Assembly (NCBI RefSeq): GCF_041365695.1
Contig: NZ_JBGFSJ010000001.1
Coordinates: forward strand, 434,001-498,000
DNA: 64,000 bases
Source of the DNA: Rhodosalinus sp041365695
Lineage (GTDB): Bacteria; Pseudomonadota; Alphaproteobacteria; Rhodobacterales; Rhodobacteraceae
Direction of reading: 5' to 3'
This document shows positions 42,068-51,027 of this stretch, one piece after another; the first letter of the stretch is position 1; each line of letters opens with the position of its first letter. The notes under the pieces are model-generated. The model saw only the letters and a list, made by a program, of their open reading frames with translations. It searched no databases and had not been told where the DNA came from. The position numbers were made by a program, and so were the translations under genes.

Positions 42068-44302
42068 ATGAGCTCCCAGCCCGCAATCGATCCCCAGCAG
42101 GTCATCGCCGAAGGCGTCGACGAAGAGCCGGTCGAGAAGAACCGCCGCCTCTACACGGGCGCCGCCTACACCTTCGTCACGGTGTTCTCGGGGCTTTACG
42201 CGGCCTTCCACATGGCCGCGCTAAACGGGATTTCGGTCGAGGCCCTGACCGGCATCGAGATCCCGTTCCTGCCGCAATTCCCCATGGAGACGTGGAATTT
42301 CCGGATCGTGCACATCGCGGGGGCGCTCGTGATCGGGTTCCTGCTCTACGCCTCGGCGAGTTTCCGCGACGAGGAAATGCGCGAGACGCCGCTGCTGGGT
42401 GGCCTCGCCATCCTGCTCATGGCGCCCGCGCTCTTCTCGCTGGGCGCGGGCGTCTGGTTCGCGACCCTCATCCGCGACGGGCTGATGTGGAACGGCATCG
42501 ACGAGACGCTGCGCTTCCGCGAGATCTGGTATTTCGGCGTGCCGCTGCTGGTGGCCACCTTCGGCGGCATCCTGATCGGCTGGGCGCACCGGCGCCGCCG
42601 GTCGGCGTTTGCCGCGCCGGACATCCTTCTGGGGATCTGCGCGGTCTCGGTCGCGGTCTACCTGGTGACGATCTACGGCACCCTGATGCGCAACTCCACG
42701 GGCACGCCCTTCGCGCCCATCGGCATCTCGATCGCCGCGGTGGCGGGCACCGCCCTCATCATGGAGCTGACGCGGCGCGCGGCGGGCCTCGCCCTCGTGA
42801 TCATCGCCGGCGTCTTCCTCGCCTATGTCTTCACCGGCCAGTACATGCCGGGCTTCCTTAATTCTCCCGCGGTGAGCTGGCAGCGCTTCTTCAGCCAGGT
42901 CTACACCGATGCGGGCATCCTCGGGCCGACCACGGCGGTGAGCTCGACCTACATCATCCTTTTCATCATCTTCGCCGCCTTCCTTCAGGCATCGAAGGTG
43001 GGCGACTACTTCGTCAACTTCGCCTTCGCCGCGGCGGGCCGCGCGCGCGGCGGGCCGGCCAAGGTGGCGATCTTCGCCTCGGGCCTCATGGGCATGATCA
43101 ACGGCACCTCGGCGGGCAACGTGGTGGCCACCGGCTCGCTCACCATCCCGTTGATGAAGAAGGTGGGCTACAAGAAGCAGACCTCGGGCGCGGTCGAGGC
43201 CGCGGCCTCCACCGGCGGGCAGATCATGCCGCCCATCATGGGCGCGGGCGCCTTCATCATGGCCGAGATCACGGGCATCCCCTACCAGGAGATCGCCATC
43301 GCCGCGATCATCCCCGCGGTGCTCTACTTCGTGTCGGTCTACTTCATGGTCGACTTCGAGGCGGCGAAGCTCGGGATGCGGGGGATGCGCGACGACGAGC
43401 TGCCGCGCCTCGGCGACATGGCGCGCCGCGCCTTCCTGTTCCTGCCGATCGTGATCCTCATCGCGGCGCTCTTCATGGGATACTCGGTGATCCGCGCGGG
43501 CACCTACGCCACCGTCGCCGCCGCGGTGGTGAGCTGGCTCACCCCCTACCGGATGGGTCTCAAATCCGTCGGCAAGGCTTTCGAGATCGCCGGCACCATG
43601 TCGATCCAGATCATCACGGTCTGCGCCTGCGCGGGCATCATCGTTGGGGTCATCTCGCTCACCGGGGTGGGGGCGCGGTTCTCGAACCTGCTGCTGGGCC
43701 TCGCCGGCGTGAGCCAGCTTCTCGCGCTCTTCTTCGCGATGTGCATCGCGATCCTGCTCGGCATGGGGATGCCCACCACGGCGGCCTACGCGGTGGCGGC
43801 CTCGGTGGTGGCGCCGGGGCTCGTCAATCTCGGCATTCCGACGCTCACCGCGCATTTCTTCGTGTTCTACTTCGCGGTGCTCTCGGCGATCACGCCGCCC
43901 GTGGCGCTGGCGAGCTACGCGGCGGCGGGCATCTCGGGCGCCAACCCGATGGAGACCTCGGTCGCCTCCTTCAAGATCGGCATCGCCGCCTTCGTCGTGC
44001 CCTTCATGTTCTTCTACAACTCCGCCCTGCTCATGGACGGGACATGGCCCGAGGTGGGGCGCGCGGCGCTCACCGCGACCGTGGGCGTGTTTCTGCTCTC
44101 CTCAGGGGTGCAGGGCTGGTTCCTCGGCGCGCGCGCGGCCTGGATGGTGCGCCTTGCCATCCTGGTGGCGGCGCTTTTCATGATCGAGGGGGGGTGGCTC
44201 ACCGACCTGATCGGCATCGGGCTGGCTGCGGCGGGCTTCTTCATCCAGCGCGTCTTCCACCCGGATCCCGACGCGCCCATCGAGGTGCGCGGCGCGGACT
44301 GA
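42068..44302 (+). CDS. TRAP transporter fused permease (small and large subunits)
   Basis: A 744-residue membrane protein uniting the small DctQ-like and large DctM-like subunits of a TRAP transporter, the form usual with TAXI binding proteins. The first 220 residues contain roughly six membrane segments; the rest has the DctM core with GLMGMINGTSAGNVVATGS, AAASTGGQIMPPIMGAGAF and LGMGMPTTAAYAVAAS, the ion-coupling loops. It is driven by a Na+ gradient in studied members. The start ATG 42068 has GACGAGG upstream. It ends the operon before a large inverted repeat at 44313. Confidence 0.93.
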   Translation: MSSQPAIDPQQVIAEGVDEEPVEKNRRLYTGAAYTFVTVFSGLYAAFHMAALNGISVEALTGIEIPFLPQFPMETWNFRIVHIAGALVIGFLLYASASFRDEEMRETPLLGGLAILLMAPALFSLGAGVWFATLIRDGLMWNGIDETLRFREIWYFGVPLLVATFGGILIGWAHRRRRSAFAAPDILLGICAVSVAVYLVTIYGTLMRNSTGTPFAPIGISIAAVAGTALIMELTRRAAGLALVIIAGVFLAYVFTGQYMPGFLNSPAVSWQRFFSQVYTDAGILGPTTAVSSTYIILFIIFAAFLQASKVGDYFVNFAFAAAGRARGGPAKVAIFASGLMGMINGTSAGNVVATGSLTIPLMKKVGYKKQTSGAVEAAASTGGQIMPPIMGAGAFIMAEITGIPYQEIAIAAIIPAVLYFVSVYFMVDFEAAKLGMRGMRDDELPRLGDMARRAFLFLPIVILIAALFMGYSVIRAGTYATVAAAVVSWLTPYRMGLKSVGKAFEIAGTMSIQIITVCACAGIIVGVISLTGVGARFSNLLLGLAGVSQLLALFFAMCIAILLGMGMPTTAAYAVAASVVAPGLVNLGIPTLTAHFFVFYFAVLSAITPPVALASYAAAGISGANPMETSVASFKIGIAAFVVPFMFFYNSALLMDGTWPEVGRAALTATVGVFLLSSGVQGWFLGARAAWMVRLAILVAALFMIEGGWLTDLIGIGLAAAGFFIQRVFHPDPDAPIEVRGAD

Positions 44303-44312
44303 GGGGCGCGCC

Positions 44313-44379
44313 CAAACGCCGCCGGGATCAGGCCCCGGGCCACGCCGAGGCGCGGGCCGGAGGCATCCCGCGGCGTTTG
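44313..44379. terminator. Long inverted repeat between TRAP and LigD-type genes
   Basis: An outer stem CAAACGCCGCCGGGA (44313-44327) pairs with TCCCGCGGCGTTTG (44366-44379) with one bulged base; the loop has further GC pairing. It stands between convergent genes, and the T-rich arm end could serve as a weak bidirectional terminator. Confidence 0.45.
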
Positions 44380-44457
44380 CGAGCGGCAGGTCCGGCGTCG
44401 CTCTGACCGCGCCGTCGCGCGACGGCAAGGATGCGGCCCCGGCGCTGGCCGTCCCGC

Positions 44458-45354
44458 TCAGGTCCGTTCGACCAGGGCCGCCGCGTCGGCGGGCTGCGCG
44501 TCGATCCCGGCCCAGGGATCCTCGGCCTGGCCCAATCGGCGGAAGATGTTGGCGACGGTGTATTTTCGGGGTGTCATGTCGCCGGAGAGCGCCTCCTTCC
44601 AGGTGAGCGGCGTGGCGACGGGCGCGCCCGGGCGCGCGCGCACCGCATAGGGCGCGACGGCGGTCTGCCCGTAGGCGTTTCGCAGCCAGTCGAGGAACAC
44701 CCGGTCGCCGCGCGACGCCTTGCGCTGCGCCACCGTGGCGAGGGCGGGGGCGTCTTCGGCCACGGCCTCGGCCAGCCGCCGCGCGGCGGCGCGCACGGGG
44801 TCGAAGGGCGCGGAGCCGTCGAGCGGGACCACCAGATGCAGCCCGCGCGAGCCGGTGGTCTGCACGAAGACGGGAAGATCCAGCGCCTCTAGACGGGCGC
44901 GAAGCCGCTCGGCCGCCTCCTGCACCTTGCCGAAATCGTCGTCGGAGGGGTCGAGGTCGAAGATCAGCCGGTCTGGGCGGTCCGGCGCGTCGGCGCGGGC
45001 GAGCGCGAGGTGTGGCGTGATGCAGCCCTGGTTGGCGATGTAGACGAGGGTCGCGGCCTCGTTGGCGAGGATGTGGGTGACGGTCCCGCCTTCCTTGGGC
45101 AGGTTCGCGCGCGCGATCCAGTCGGGGAAGTGGCCGGGGATGTCCTTCTGAAAGAAGCCGTCCTCGCCGATCCCGTCCGGGAAGCGGTGCATCGTGAGCG
45201 CACGCTCCCGCCAGTGCGGCAGGGCGATGCCGGCGATCCGCCGGTAATGGTCCACGAGGTCGCCCTTGGTGATCCCGTCATCCGGGAAGAACACCTTGTC
45301 GAGGTTCGAGAGCGCGATCTCGCGCCCGTCCACGGTGATCGTCTTCTCGCTCAT
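44458..45354 (-). CDS. LigD-type polymerase/primase domain protein
   Basis: A 298-residue stand-alone copy of the LigD polymerase (primase-polymerase) domain, which extends DNA or RNA ends during non-homologous end joining. Seen: NLDKVFFPDDGITKGDLV at the start, the catalytic DLDPSDDDF motif, the TTGSRGLHLVVPLDG segment and a C-terminal WKE-like stretch (TPLTWKEALSGDMTPRKYTV). Its ATG 45354 overlaps the ligase stop by 4 bp; a longer upstream frame is a shadow. In most bacteria this domain is fused with the ligase and phosphoesterase domains encoded just upstream. Confidence 0.92.
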   Translation of the reverse strand: MSEKTITVDGREIALSNLDKVFFPDDGITKGDLVDHYRRIAGIALPHWRERALTMHRFPDGIGEDGFFQKDIPGHFPDWIARANLPKEGGTVTHILANEAATLVYIANQGCITPHLALARADAPDRPDRLIFDLDPSDDDFGKVQEAAERLRARLEALDLPVFVQTTGSRGLHLVVPLDGSAPFDPVRAAARRLAEAVAEDAPALATVAQRKASRGDRVFLDWLRNAYGQTAVAPYAVRARPGAPVATPLTWKEALSGDMTPRKYTVANIFRRLGQAEDPWAGIDAQPADAAALVERT

Positions 45355-46355
45355 GCCGCCGGGCGCTCGCGCGTGACGTCGCGCGGGTCCTTGTCGTCGC
45401 GCAGCCCGAGAAAGCGGGGATGGCGCAGCTTGCCGTGGGAGGTCCACTCGGTGAAGCCGATCTCGGCCACGAGCTCCGGCGAGACCCAGGTCACGCCGTC
45501 GCCCGCGGGTGGGTCGTCGAAGGGCGCCGTCTTGCGGGAGAGCCCGTCGAGCTTCTGCCGGAAGCTTTCGAGGAACGCGTCGTCGAACCCCGTGCCCACC
45601 TTGCCCGCGTAGCGCAGCGCGCCGTCCTCGTAGTAGCCCACGAGCAGCGCGCCGAAGCCCTTGCGGCTGCCCTCGGGCTCGGTGAAGCCGCCGATCACCA
45701 GCTCCTGCCCGTTCGCGCACTTGAACTTCAGCCAGTCCCGCGAGCGGCTGTGGACGTAGGGCGCGTCCGCGCGCTTGGCGATGACGCCTTCCCAGCCCTT
45801 GTCGCAGGCCTCGCGGAAGAAGGCCTCGCCCTCCTCGACGCGATGGGGCGTGAAGCGGATCGGGTCGGCGAAACCGAAGGCGCGCTTCAGGACCGACTTC
45901 CGCGCGCGCAAGGGCAGGGCGGTCAGGTCCTGCCCGTCGAGGTGCAGCAGATCGAAGAGGTAGTAGAAGACGCGCACATCGCTTTTCCGCGCCGCCTCGG
46001 CGTCCTTGATCTGCATGCGGGCCTGAAGCCGGGAGAAGCTTGTGACGCCGCCCTCGAAGGCGACGATCTCGCCGTCGGCCACGAAGTCTTCCGGCGTCGC
46101 CGTGCCGAGCGCCTCGGCGATTTCCGGGTAGGTCTGGCCCAGATCCTTGCGGTTCCGGGTGAGCAGGCGGACGCGGTCGCCGTCCCGGAAGGTGAGGGCG
46201 CGCTCGCCGTCGAGCTTGCGCTCGTAAAGCCAGCCGGGATCGGAGAAACGGTCGTCGGTGAGCGTGGCCAGCATCGGCGCCGTCCAGTCCGGGTGGGGCG
46301 CGTCCCGAAGCGCGTCCCGCTCCGTGTCGGAGAGCGCGTCGAAGGGGCCACTCAC
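45351..46355 (-). CDS. ATP-dependent DNA ligase, LigD ligase domain
   Basis: A 334-residue ligase domain with the nucleotidyl-lysine motif YERKLDGERAL (Lys47), motif III FYYLFDLLHLDG, motif IV EGVIAKRADAPY and motif V SRDWLKFKC, then an OB-fold (ELVIGGFTEPEGSRKGFG). It seals nicks and double-strand breaks. It starts with GTG at 46355, whose GTGA overlaps the stop of the phosphoesterase gene. All catalytic motifs look intact, so this is probably a working ligase rather than a remnant of a fused LigD. Confidence 0.92.
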   Translation of the reverse strand: MSGPFDALSDTERDALRDAPHPDWTAPMLATLTDDRFSDPGWLYERKLDGERALTFRDGDRVRLLTRNRKDLGQTYPEIAEALGTATPEDFVADGEIVAFEGGVTSFSRLQARMQIKDAEAARKSDVRVFYYLFDLLHLDGQDLTALPLRARKSVLKRAFGFADPIRFTPHRVEEGEAFFREACDKGWEGVIAKRADAPYVHSRSRDWLKFKCANGQELVIGGFTEPEGSRKGFGALLVGYYEDGALRYAGKVGTGFDDAFLESFRQKLDGLSRKTAPFDDPPAGDGVTWVSPELVAEIGFTEWTSHGKLRHPRFLGLRDDKDPRDVTRERPAA

Positions 46356-46954
46356 CGCTCCGCCCCCGCGTCGGCGATCTCGTCGAGATCGCGGCCCGAG
46401 AGCACCGAAAGCGGCTCGGTGGAGACGGGGTTGCGCCGCGCGTCGGCCGCCTCGTCGTCCATCTTCACGAGAAGCCAGCGCGCGTCCTCGCCCGACCCCG
46501 TGCGCTGAAACGCGTAGCCGCCCTGCAGCTTCTCGCCATGGAGTCGCACCAGCACGTGGCCGTCCTCGATCGCCTCGGCCATGGGGCGCAGGCCGTCCTC
46601 CTTCTCGGTGATGTTCTCGTAGGGCCCCGTGTCCCAGACGAGCACCGTGCCCGCGCCGTATTCGCCCTCGGGGATCACGCCTTCGAAATCGGCATAGTCG
46701 AGCGGATGGTCCTCGGTGGGCAGCGCCAGGCGCTTCTCGCCCGGATCGGTGGAGGGGCCCTTGGGCACCACCCAGGATTTCAGCACGCCGTCGACCTCGA
46801 GACGGACGTCGTAGTGGAGCGTGGAGGCGTCGTGCTTCTGGATCACGAAACGCGGAGCGTTTTCGGACATGCTGCCGCCTCCCTCGGGTTCTGGGCTTTT
46901 CGAGAAATCCCGCCGCGCGCGGTATCGGGCCAGCCGGTCGTTTTCCCGGCTCAT
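46352..46954 (-). CDS. LigD-type 3'-phosphoesterase domain protein
   Basis: A 200-residue protein equal to the LigD phosphoesterase domain, which trims 3'-phosphate and ribonucleotide ends before ligation. The signature FVIQKHDASTLHYDVRLE is intact, with SWVVPKGPSTDPGEKR and FEGVIPEGEYGAGTV after it. The N-terminal 30 residues are basic (LARYRARRDFSKSPEPEGG). ATG 46954 is preferred; a GTG four codons earlier and ATG for MSENAPRF are alternatives. It is first in a three-gene overlapping unit. Confidence 0.9.
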   Translation of the reverse strand: MSRENDRLARYRARRDFSKSPEPEGGGSMSENAPRFVIQKHDASTLHYDVRLEVDGVLKSWVVPKGPSTDPGEKRLALPTEDHPLDYADFEGVIPEGEYGAGTVLVWDTGPYENITEKEDGLRPMAEAIEDGHVLVRLHGEKLQGGYAFQRTGSGEDARWLLVKMDDEAADARRNPVSTEPLSVLSGRDLDEIADAGAER

Positions 46955-47244
46955 CGCGCGCCCCACGCAGGCGCGCCCCGCCTTGCCACGTCCTCGCCGA
47001 TCATGGGTTTAGTCTACGGCGCAGGGCCGTCGCCATCAATGCCGTCGCGCGACCGCGCGCGTCGGCGTCCCTTCGGCAGGCGCGGCGCGGCGAGCCCGGC
47101 CGATGGGCCCGAGTGTTGCAAAATCACGGCATCTGCGCCATCTGGGCGTGATCCGGGGGCGCCCGCGAGCGTGGCGGGCGGCCGCATCCCGGGCCCCGCG
47201 ACGCGCCCGCCGCGCGCCCGGAGCCTTCAGGAAGGACGTGGACC
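46955..47244. other. Intergenic region between the LigD unit and dusA
   Basis: 290 bp between divergent genes. I see no supported open frame, tRNA or strong hairpin; open stretches on both strands have no family features. Promoters for both directions must lie here, but I cannot place them with confidence. Confidence 0.5.
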
Positions 47245-48267
<1,023 letters not shown>

Positions 48268-48378
48268 GCGCGCTCCGTCGCCCGGGGGCACCGGATGCAC
48301 GGATTTCCCGTTGTGGCCGCCCGGAAAACACTGTCTACCTGACGCCCGCCGAAACCGCCGGACCGCGCGAGGAGCCCC

Positions 48379-49203
48379 ATGCCCGACCCGATGTTGCTTG
48401 CCCAGATGATCGCGCTGCTTCTGGTGATCGGCGCGGTGGCGGGCGTTCTTGCCGGGCTTCTGGGCGTGGGCGGCGGCATCGTTCTGGTGCCCGCTTTCTT
48501 CTACGCTTTCCAGACGCTGGGATATGGCGGGCCGCAGCTCATGCAGATGTGCCTTGCCACCTCGCTGGCCACCATCGTCGTGACCTCGGCGCGCTCGGTG
48601 TTGAGCCACAACCGCAAGGGTGCGGTGGAGTGGGAGATCCTGAAGACCTGGGCGCCGGGCATCGCGGTGGGCGCGGTGCTCGGCGTGATGCTGGCCGCGG
48701 TGCTGCGCTCCACGGTGCTCCAGGGGGTCTTCGGGGGGCTCGGCCTGGTGATCGGGCTCTATCTCGGGCTCGGCCGGGCGGAGTGGCGGCTCGGCCCCGA
48801 GATGCCGCGCGGCTGGCGGCGGGCCGCGCTTTCGCCGCTCGTGGGCTTCCTTTCGGTTCTGATGGGCATCGGCGGCGGCAGTTTCGGCGTGCCGCTGATG
48901 AGCCTTTACGGCGTGCCGATCCACCGGGCGGTGGCGACGGCCGCGGGCTTCGGAATTCTGATCGCCGTGCCCGGCGTGGCGGGGTTCCTGCTCTTCGAGA
49001 TCGCGCCGGAGAACCGCCCGCCCTTCACCGTGGGCGCGGTGAACCTGCCTGCCTTCGCGGTGGTGATCGCGATGACGCTTCTCACGGCGCCGCTCGGCGT
49101 CAGGCTGGCGCACGCCATGAACCCGAGGCCGCTCAAGCGTGTCTTCGCGGTGTTCCTGCTCCTGGTGGCGGGCAACATGCTGCGGAAATCGCTGGGGTGG
49201 TAG
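48379..49203 (+). CDS. TauE/SafE family sulfite/organosulfonate exporter-like permease
   Basis: A 274-residue inner-membrane protein with about eight hydrophobic segments and the two family glycine signatures, LAGLLGVGGGIVLVPAFF near the start and MGIGGGSFGVPLMSLYGV in the second half. Members export sulfite, sulfoacetate or related anions; the substrate here is unknown. Its stop overlaps by 7 bp the probable GTG start of an oxygenase gene, so the two may be co-translated. Confidence 0.9.
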   Translation: MPDPMLLAQMIALLLVIGAVAGVLAGLLGVGGGIVLVPAFFYAFQTLGYGGPQLMQMCLATSLATIVVTSARSVLSHNRKGAVEWEILKTWAPGIAVGAVLGVMLAAVLRSTVLQGVFGGLGLVIGLYLGLGRAEWRLGPEMPRGWRRAALSPLVGFLSVLMGIGGGSFGVPLMSLYGVPIHRAVATAAGFGILIAVPGVAGFLLFEIAPENRPPFTVGAVNLPAFAVVIAMTLLTAPLGVRLAHAMNPRPLKRVFAVFLLLVAGNMLRKSLGW

Positions 49204-49985
49204 ACGGGCTTGCCACGCGCGGCTGGGCGCGGCTCGGCCCCGATCCGGCGCTGGCGGGCTGGGCCGCCGCCGCGCGGCCGGCCGCCCGTGCCGCGGTCGC
49301 GGACCCGGCGCTGCGGGCGGCATGGCTCGACTGCGAGGGAACGTGGTTCGTGGGCGTGGACGCGCTGCCCACCGATGCCGAGGGGCGGCTGCCTGGCGGC
49401 CCGCCCTTGCCCCGCGCCGCGCGCGCGCCCCTCGAGGCCGTTCTCGGCCCGCTGCCGCCCTTGCACCGGGCGCAGCTTTCGGTGGTCTGGCCGGGCTATC
49501 CGCGCCCGCGCCGCGGCGAAAGCTCGGCCGCCTTCGGCTATCGCGCGCGGCGCGACGCGGCCCATGTGGACGGGCTGCTGCCCGAGGGACCCGAGCGGCG
49601 GCGCCACCTGCGCGAGCCCCACGCCTTCATCCTGGGCCTACCGCTCACCGAGGCGGGGAGGGGGGCGAGCCCGCTCGTCGTCTGGCAGGGCAGCCACGAG
49701 ATCATGCGCGCCGCCTTCGCCGCGGCGCTTTGGGGTCGCGCGCCGGAGCGGTGGGGCGAGGCCGACCTGACCGATACCTACCAGGCCGCGCGCCGCCGTG
49801 TCTTCGAGACATGCCGGCGGGTGGAGGTGACGGCGCGGCCGGGGGAGGCGATCGTGGTGCATCGCCTTGCGCTCCACGGTGTGGCGCCCTGGGCGGAGGG
49901 CGCCGAGGCCCCGCCGGAGGGACGGATGATCGCTTATTTCAGGCCCCAGTTCGCCGATCCCGCGCGCTGGCTGGAGGCGCCCTGA
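49197..49985 (+). CDS. 2OG-Fe(II) dioxygenase-like protein (PhyH/gibberellin-oxidase-like fold)
   Basis: A 262-residue protein for which I infer a non-haem iron oxygenase fold. HVDGLLP supplies a HxD pair (AAHVDG), a distal histidine lies in VVHRLALHGVAPW, and Arg in EGRMIAYFRPQF would bind 2-oxoglutarate. The segment LGLPLTEAGRGASPLVVWQGSHEI resembles the PhyH core between these residues. The start is uncertain: GTG 49197 is chosen because the family-like sequence begins at once, overlapping the TauE gene by 7 bp; an earlier start would lie inside that gene. The substrate is unknown. Confidence 0.68.
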   Translation: MVDGLATRGWARLGPDPALAGWAAAARPAARAAVADPALRAAWLDCEGTWFVGVDALPTDAEGRLPGGPPLPRAARAPLEAVLGPLPPLHRAQLSVVWPGYPRPRRGESSAAFGYRARRDAAHVDGLLPEGPERRRHLREPHAFILGLPLTEAGRGASPLVVWQGSHEIMRAAFAAALWGRAPERWGEADLTDTYQAARRRVFETCRRVEVTARPGEAIVVHRLALHGVAPWAEGAEAPPEGRMIAYFRPQFADPARWLEAP

Positions 49986-50308
49986 GGCCCGCGCGGAAGC
50001 GCGGCTCAGCCGCCGCGCCGCAGGGGGTGTCGTGGGTCGCGATGGCGTCGCGCTGACCGGCGTTCCGGCCGGTTCTGTGGTCCCCTCAGGGAAACGATGG
50101 TTCGGATCGCGGTGCATCGTTGATCGGAGCGGGACGGTGGCGGGGCGACACATCTTGTCCCGAGAGGACCTCGCGGGTCGCGGCGCGAAGGGGAAATCCG
50201 GTGACGAACACCGATTGCACGGCAGCGCCCGGGACGGGACTGCCCGCGGTGCCCGTTGCGCCGCGATCCCGCCGCGGGCCCCCGGCTACCATGGCCTTGC
50301 AGGCTGGG
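49986..50308. other. 323-bp gap without a recognisable gene
   Basis: Between the oxygenase stop and the DUF1289 stop. Open frames on both strands (for example at 50120 and 50292) show no family features. A GC hairpin near 50058-50076 (GACCGGC / GCCGGTT) may act as a weak terminator. I see nothing else. Confidence 0.5.
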
Positions 50309-50542
50309 TCAGCCCCGCGCGCGGCGCGTGGCGCGCCCGCCGCGCCGCTTTTTCAGAAGCGCGCCACGGGACGGCAATTCCGCCATTACGGCACGGCGCG
50401 CCTCTGCCGTCATGCGCGACCAGGCGGTGATCTCGTCGATGCTGCGGTGGCAGCCGGCGCAGATCCGCGCCTCGGGGTGGATCACGCACAGCTTCACGCA
50501 GGGCGATTCGATCTCGTCGCGTTTCCAGACCTCGTCGGTCAT
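50309..50542 (-). CDS. DUF1289 family protein
   Basis: A 77-residue protein with the DUF1289 cysteine pattern CVKLCVIHPEARICAGCHRS, probably a small zinc or metal-binding knuckle, followed by DEITAWSRMT. The C-terminal tail is very basic (KKRRGGRATRRARG). Its function is unknown to me. It overlaps the ruvX stop by 4 bp and is the last gene of the ccmI-ruvX unit. Confidence 0.88.
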   Translation of the reverse strand: MTDEVWKRDEIESPCVKLCVIHPEARICAGCHRSIDEITAWSRMTAEARRAVMAELPSRGALLKKRRGGRATRRARG

Positions 50543-51027
50543 TCCGCCTGCTCTCCCGCCAGCCTCAGGTGCCGGATCCGGTCCAGCGCTCCTTGAAGGA
50601 TATAGGACGCGGCGACGTGGTCGATCACCTCGGCGCGACGTTTTCGTGTCGCATCCGCCTCAAGAAGCGCGCGTTCGGCCGCCACGGTGGAGAGCCGCTC
50701 GTCCCAGAAGACGATGGGACTGTCGCGCAGACGCGCGAGATTGCGCGCGAAGGCGCGGGTGGACTGGGCGCGCGGCCCCTCGCTGCCGTCCATGTTGCGC
50801 GGCAGGCCGAGCACGATGCCGCCGATCTCGCGCTCGTCGAGGATCGAGAAAAGCGTGACGGCGTCGACGGTGAACTTGGTCCGCCGGATGGTGCGCAGGG
50901 GGGTCGCGACGGCCAGGCCACGATCCGACACTGCCACGCCCAGCGTCTTCTCGCCGAGGTCGAGCCCCGCCACCGCCCGGCCCGGGGGCAGGGCGGCGGC
51001 GAAATCCGCGATGCCGTCGTGGATCAT
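50539..51027 (-). CDS. ruvX: Holliday junction resolvase-like RuvX/YqgF
   Basis: A 162-residue RNase H-fold protein with VAGLDLGEKTLGVAVSD, IVLGLPRNMDGSEGPRA and FWDERLSTVAAERAL. In other bacteria YqgF takes part in 5' processing of pre-16S rRNA and is called a putative Holliday junction resolvase. ATG 51027 overlaps the ccmI stop by 4 bp; the long upstream frame is a shadow. The DUF1289 gene is coupled downstream. Confidence 0.9.
   Translation of the reverse strand: MIHDGIADFAAALPPGRAVAGLDLGEKTLGVAVSDRGLAVATPLRTIRRTKFTVDAVTLFSILDEREIGGIVLGLPRNMDGSEGPRAQSTRAFARNLARLRDSPIVFWDERLSTVAAERALLEADATRKRRAEVIDHVAASYILQGALDRIRHLRLAGEQAE

Noticed and set aside
50120..50596. Plus-strand open frame over the DUF1289 region
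   Set aside because: No family features, no clear ribosome site, and it overlaps the well-supported minus-strand DUF1289 and ruvX genes.
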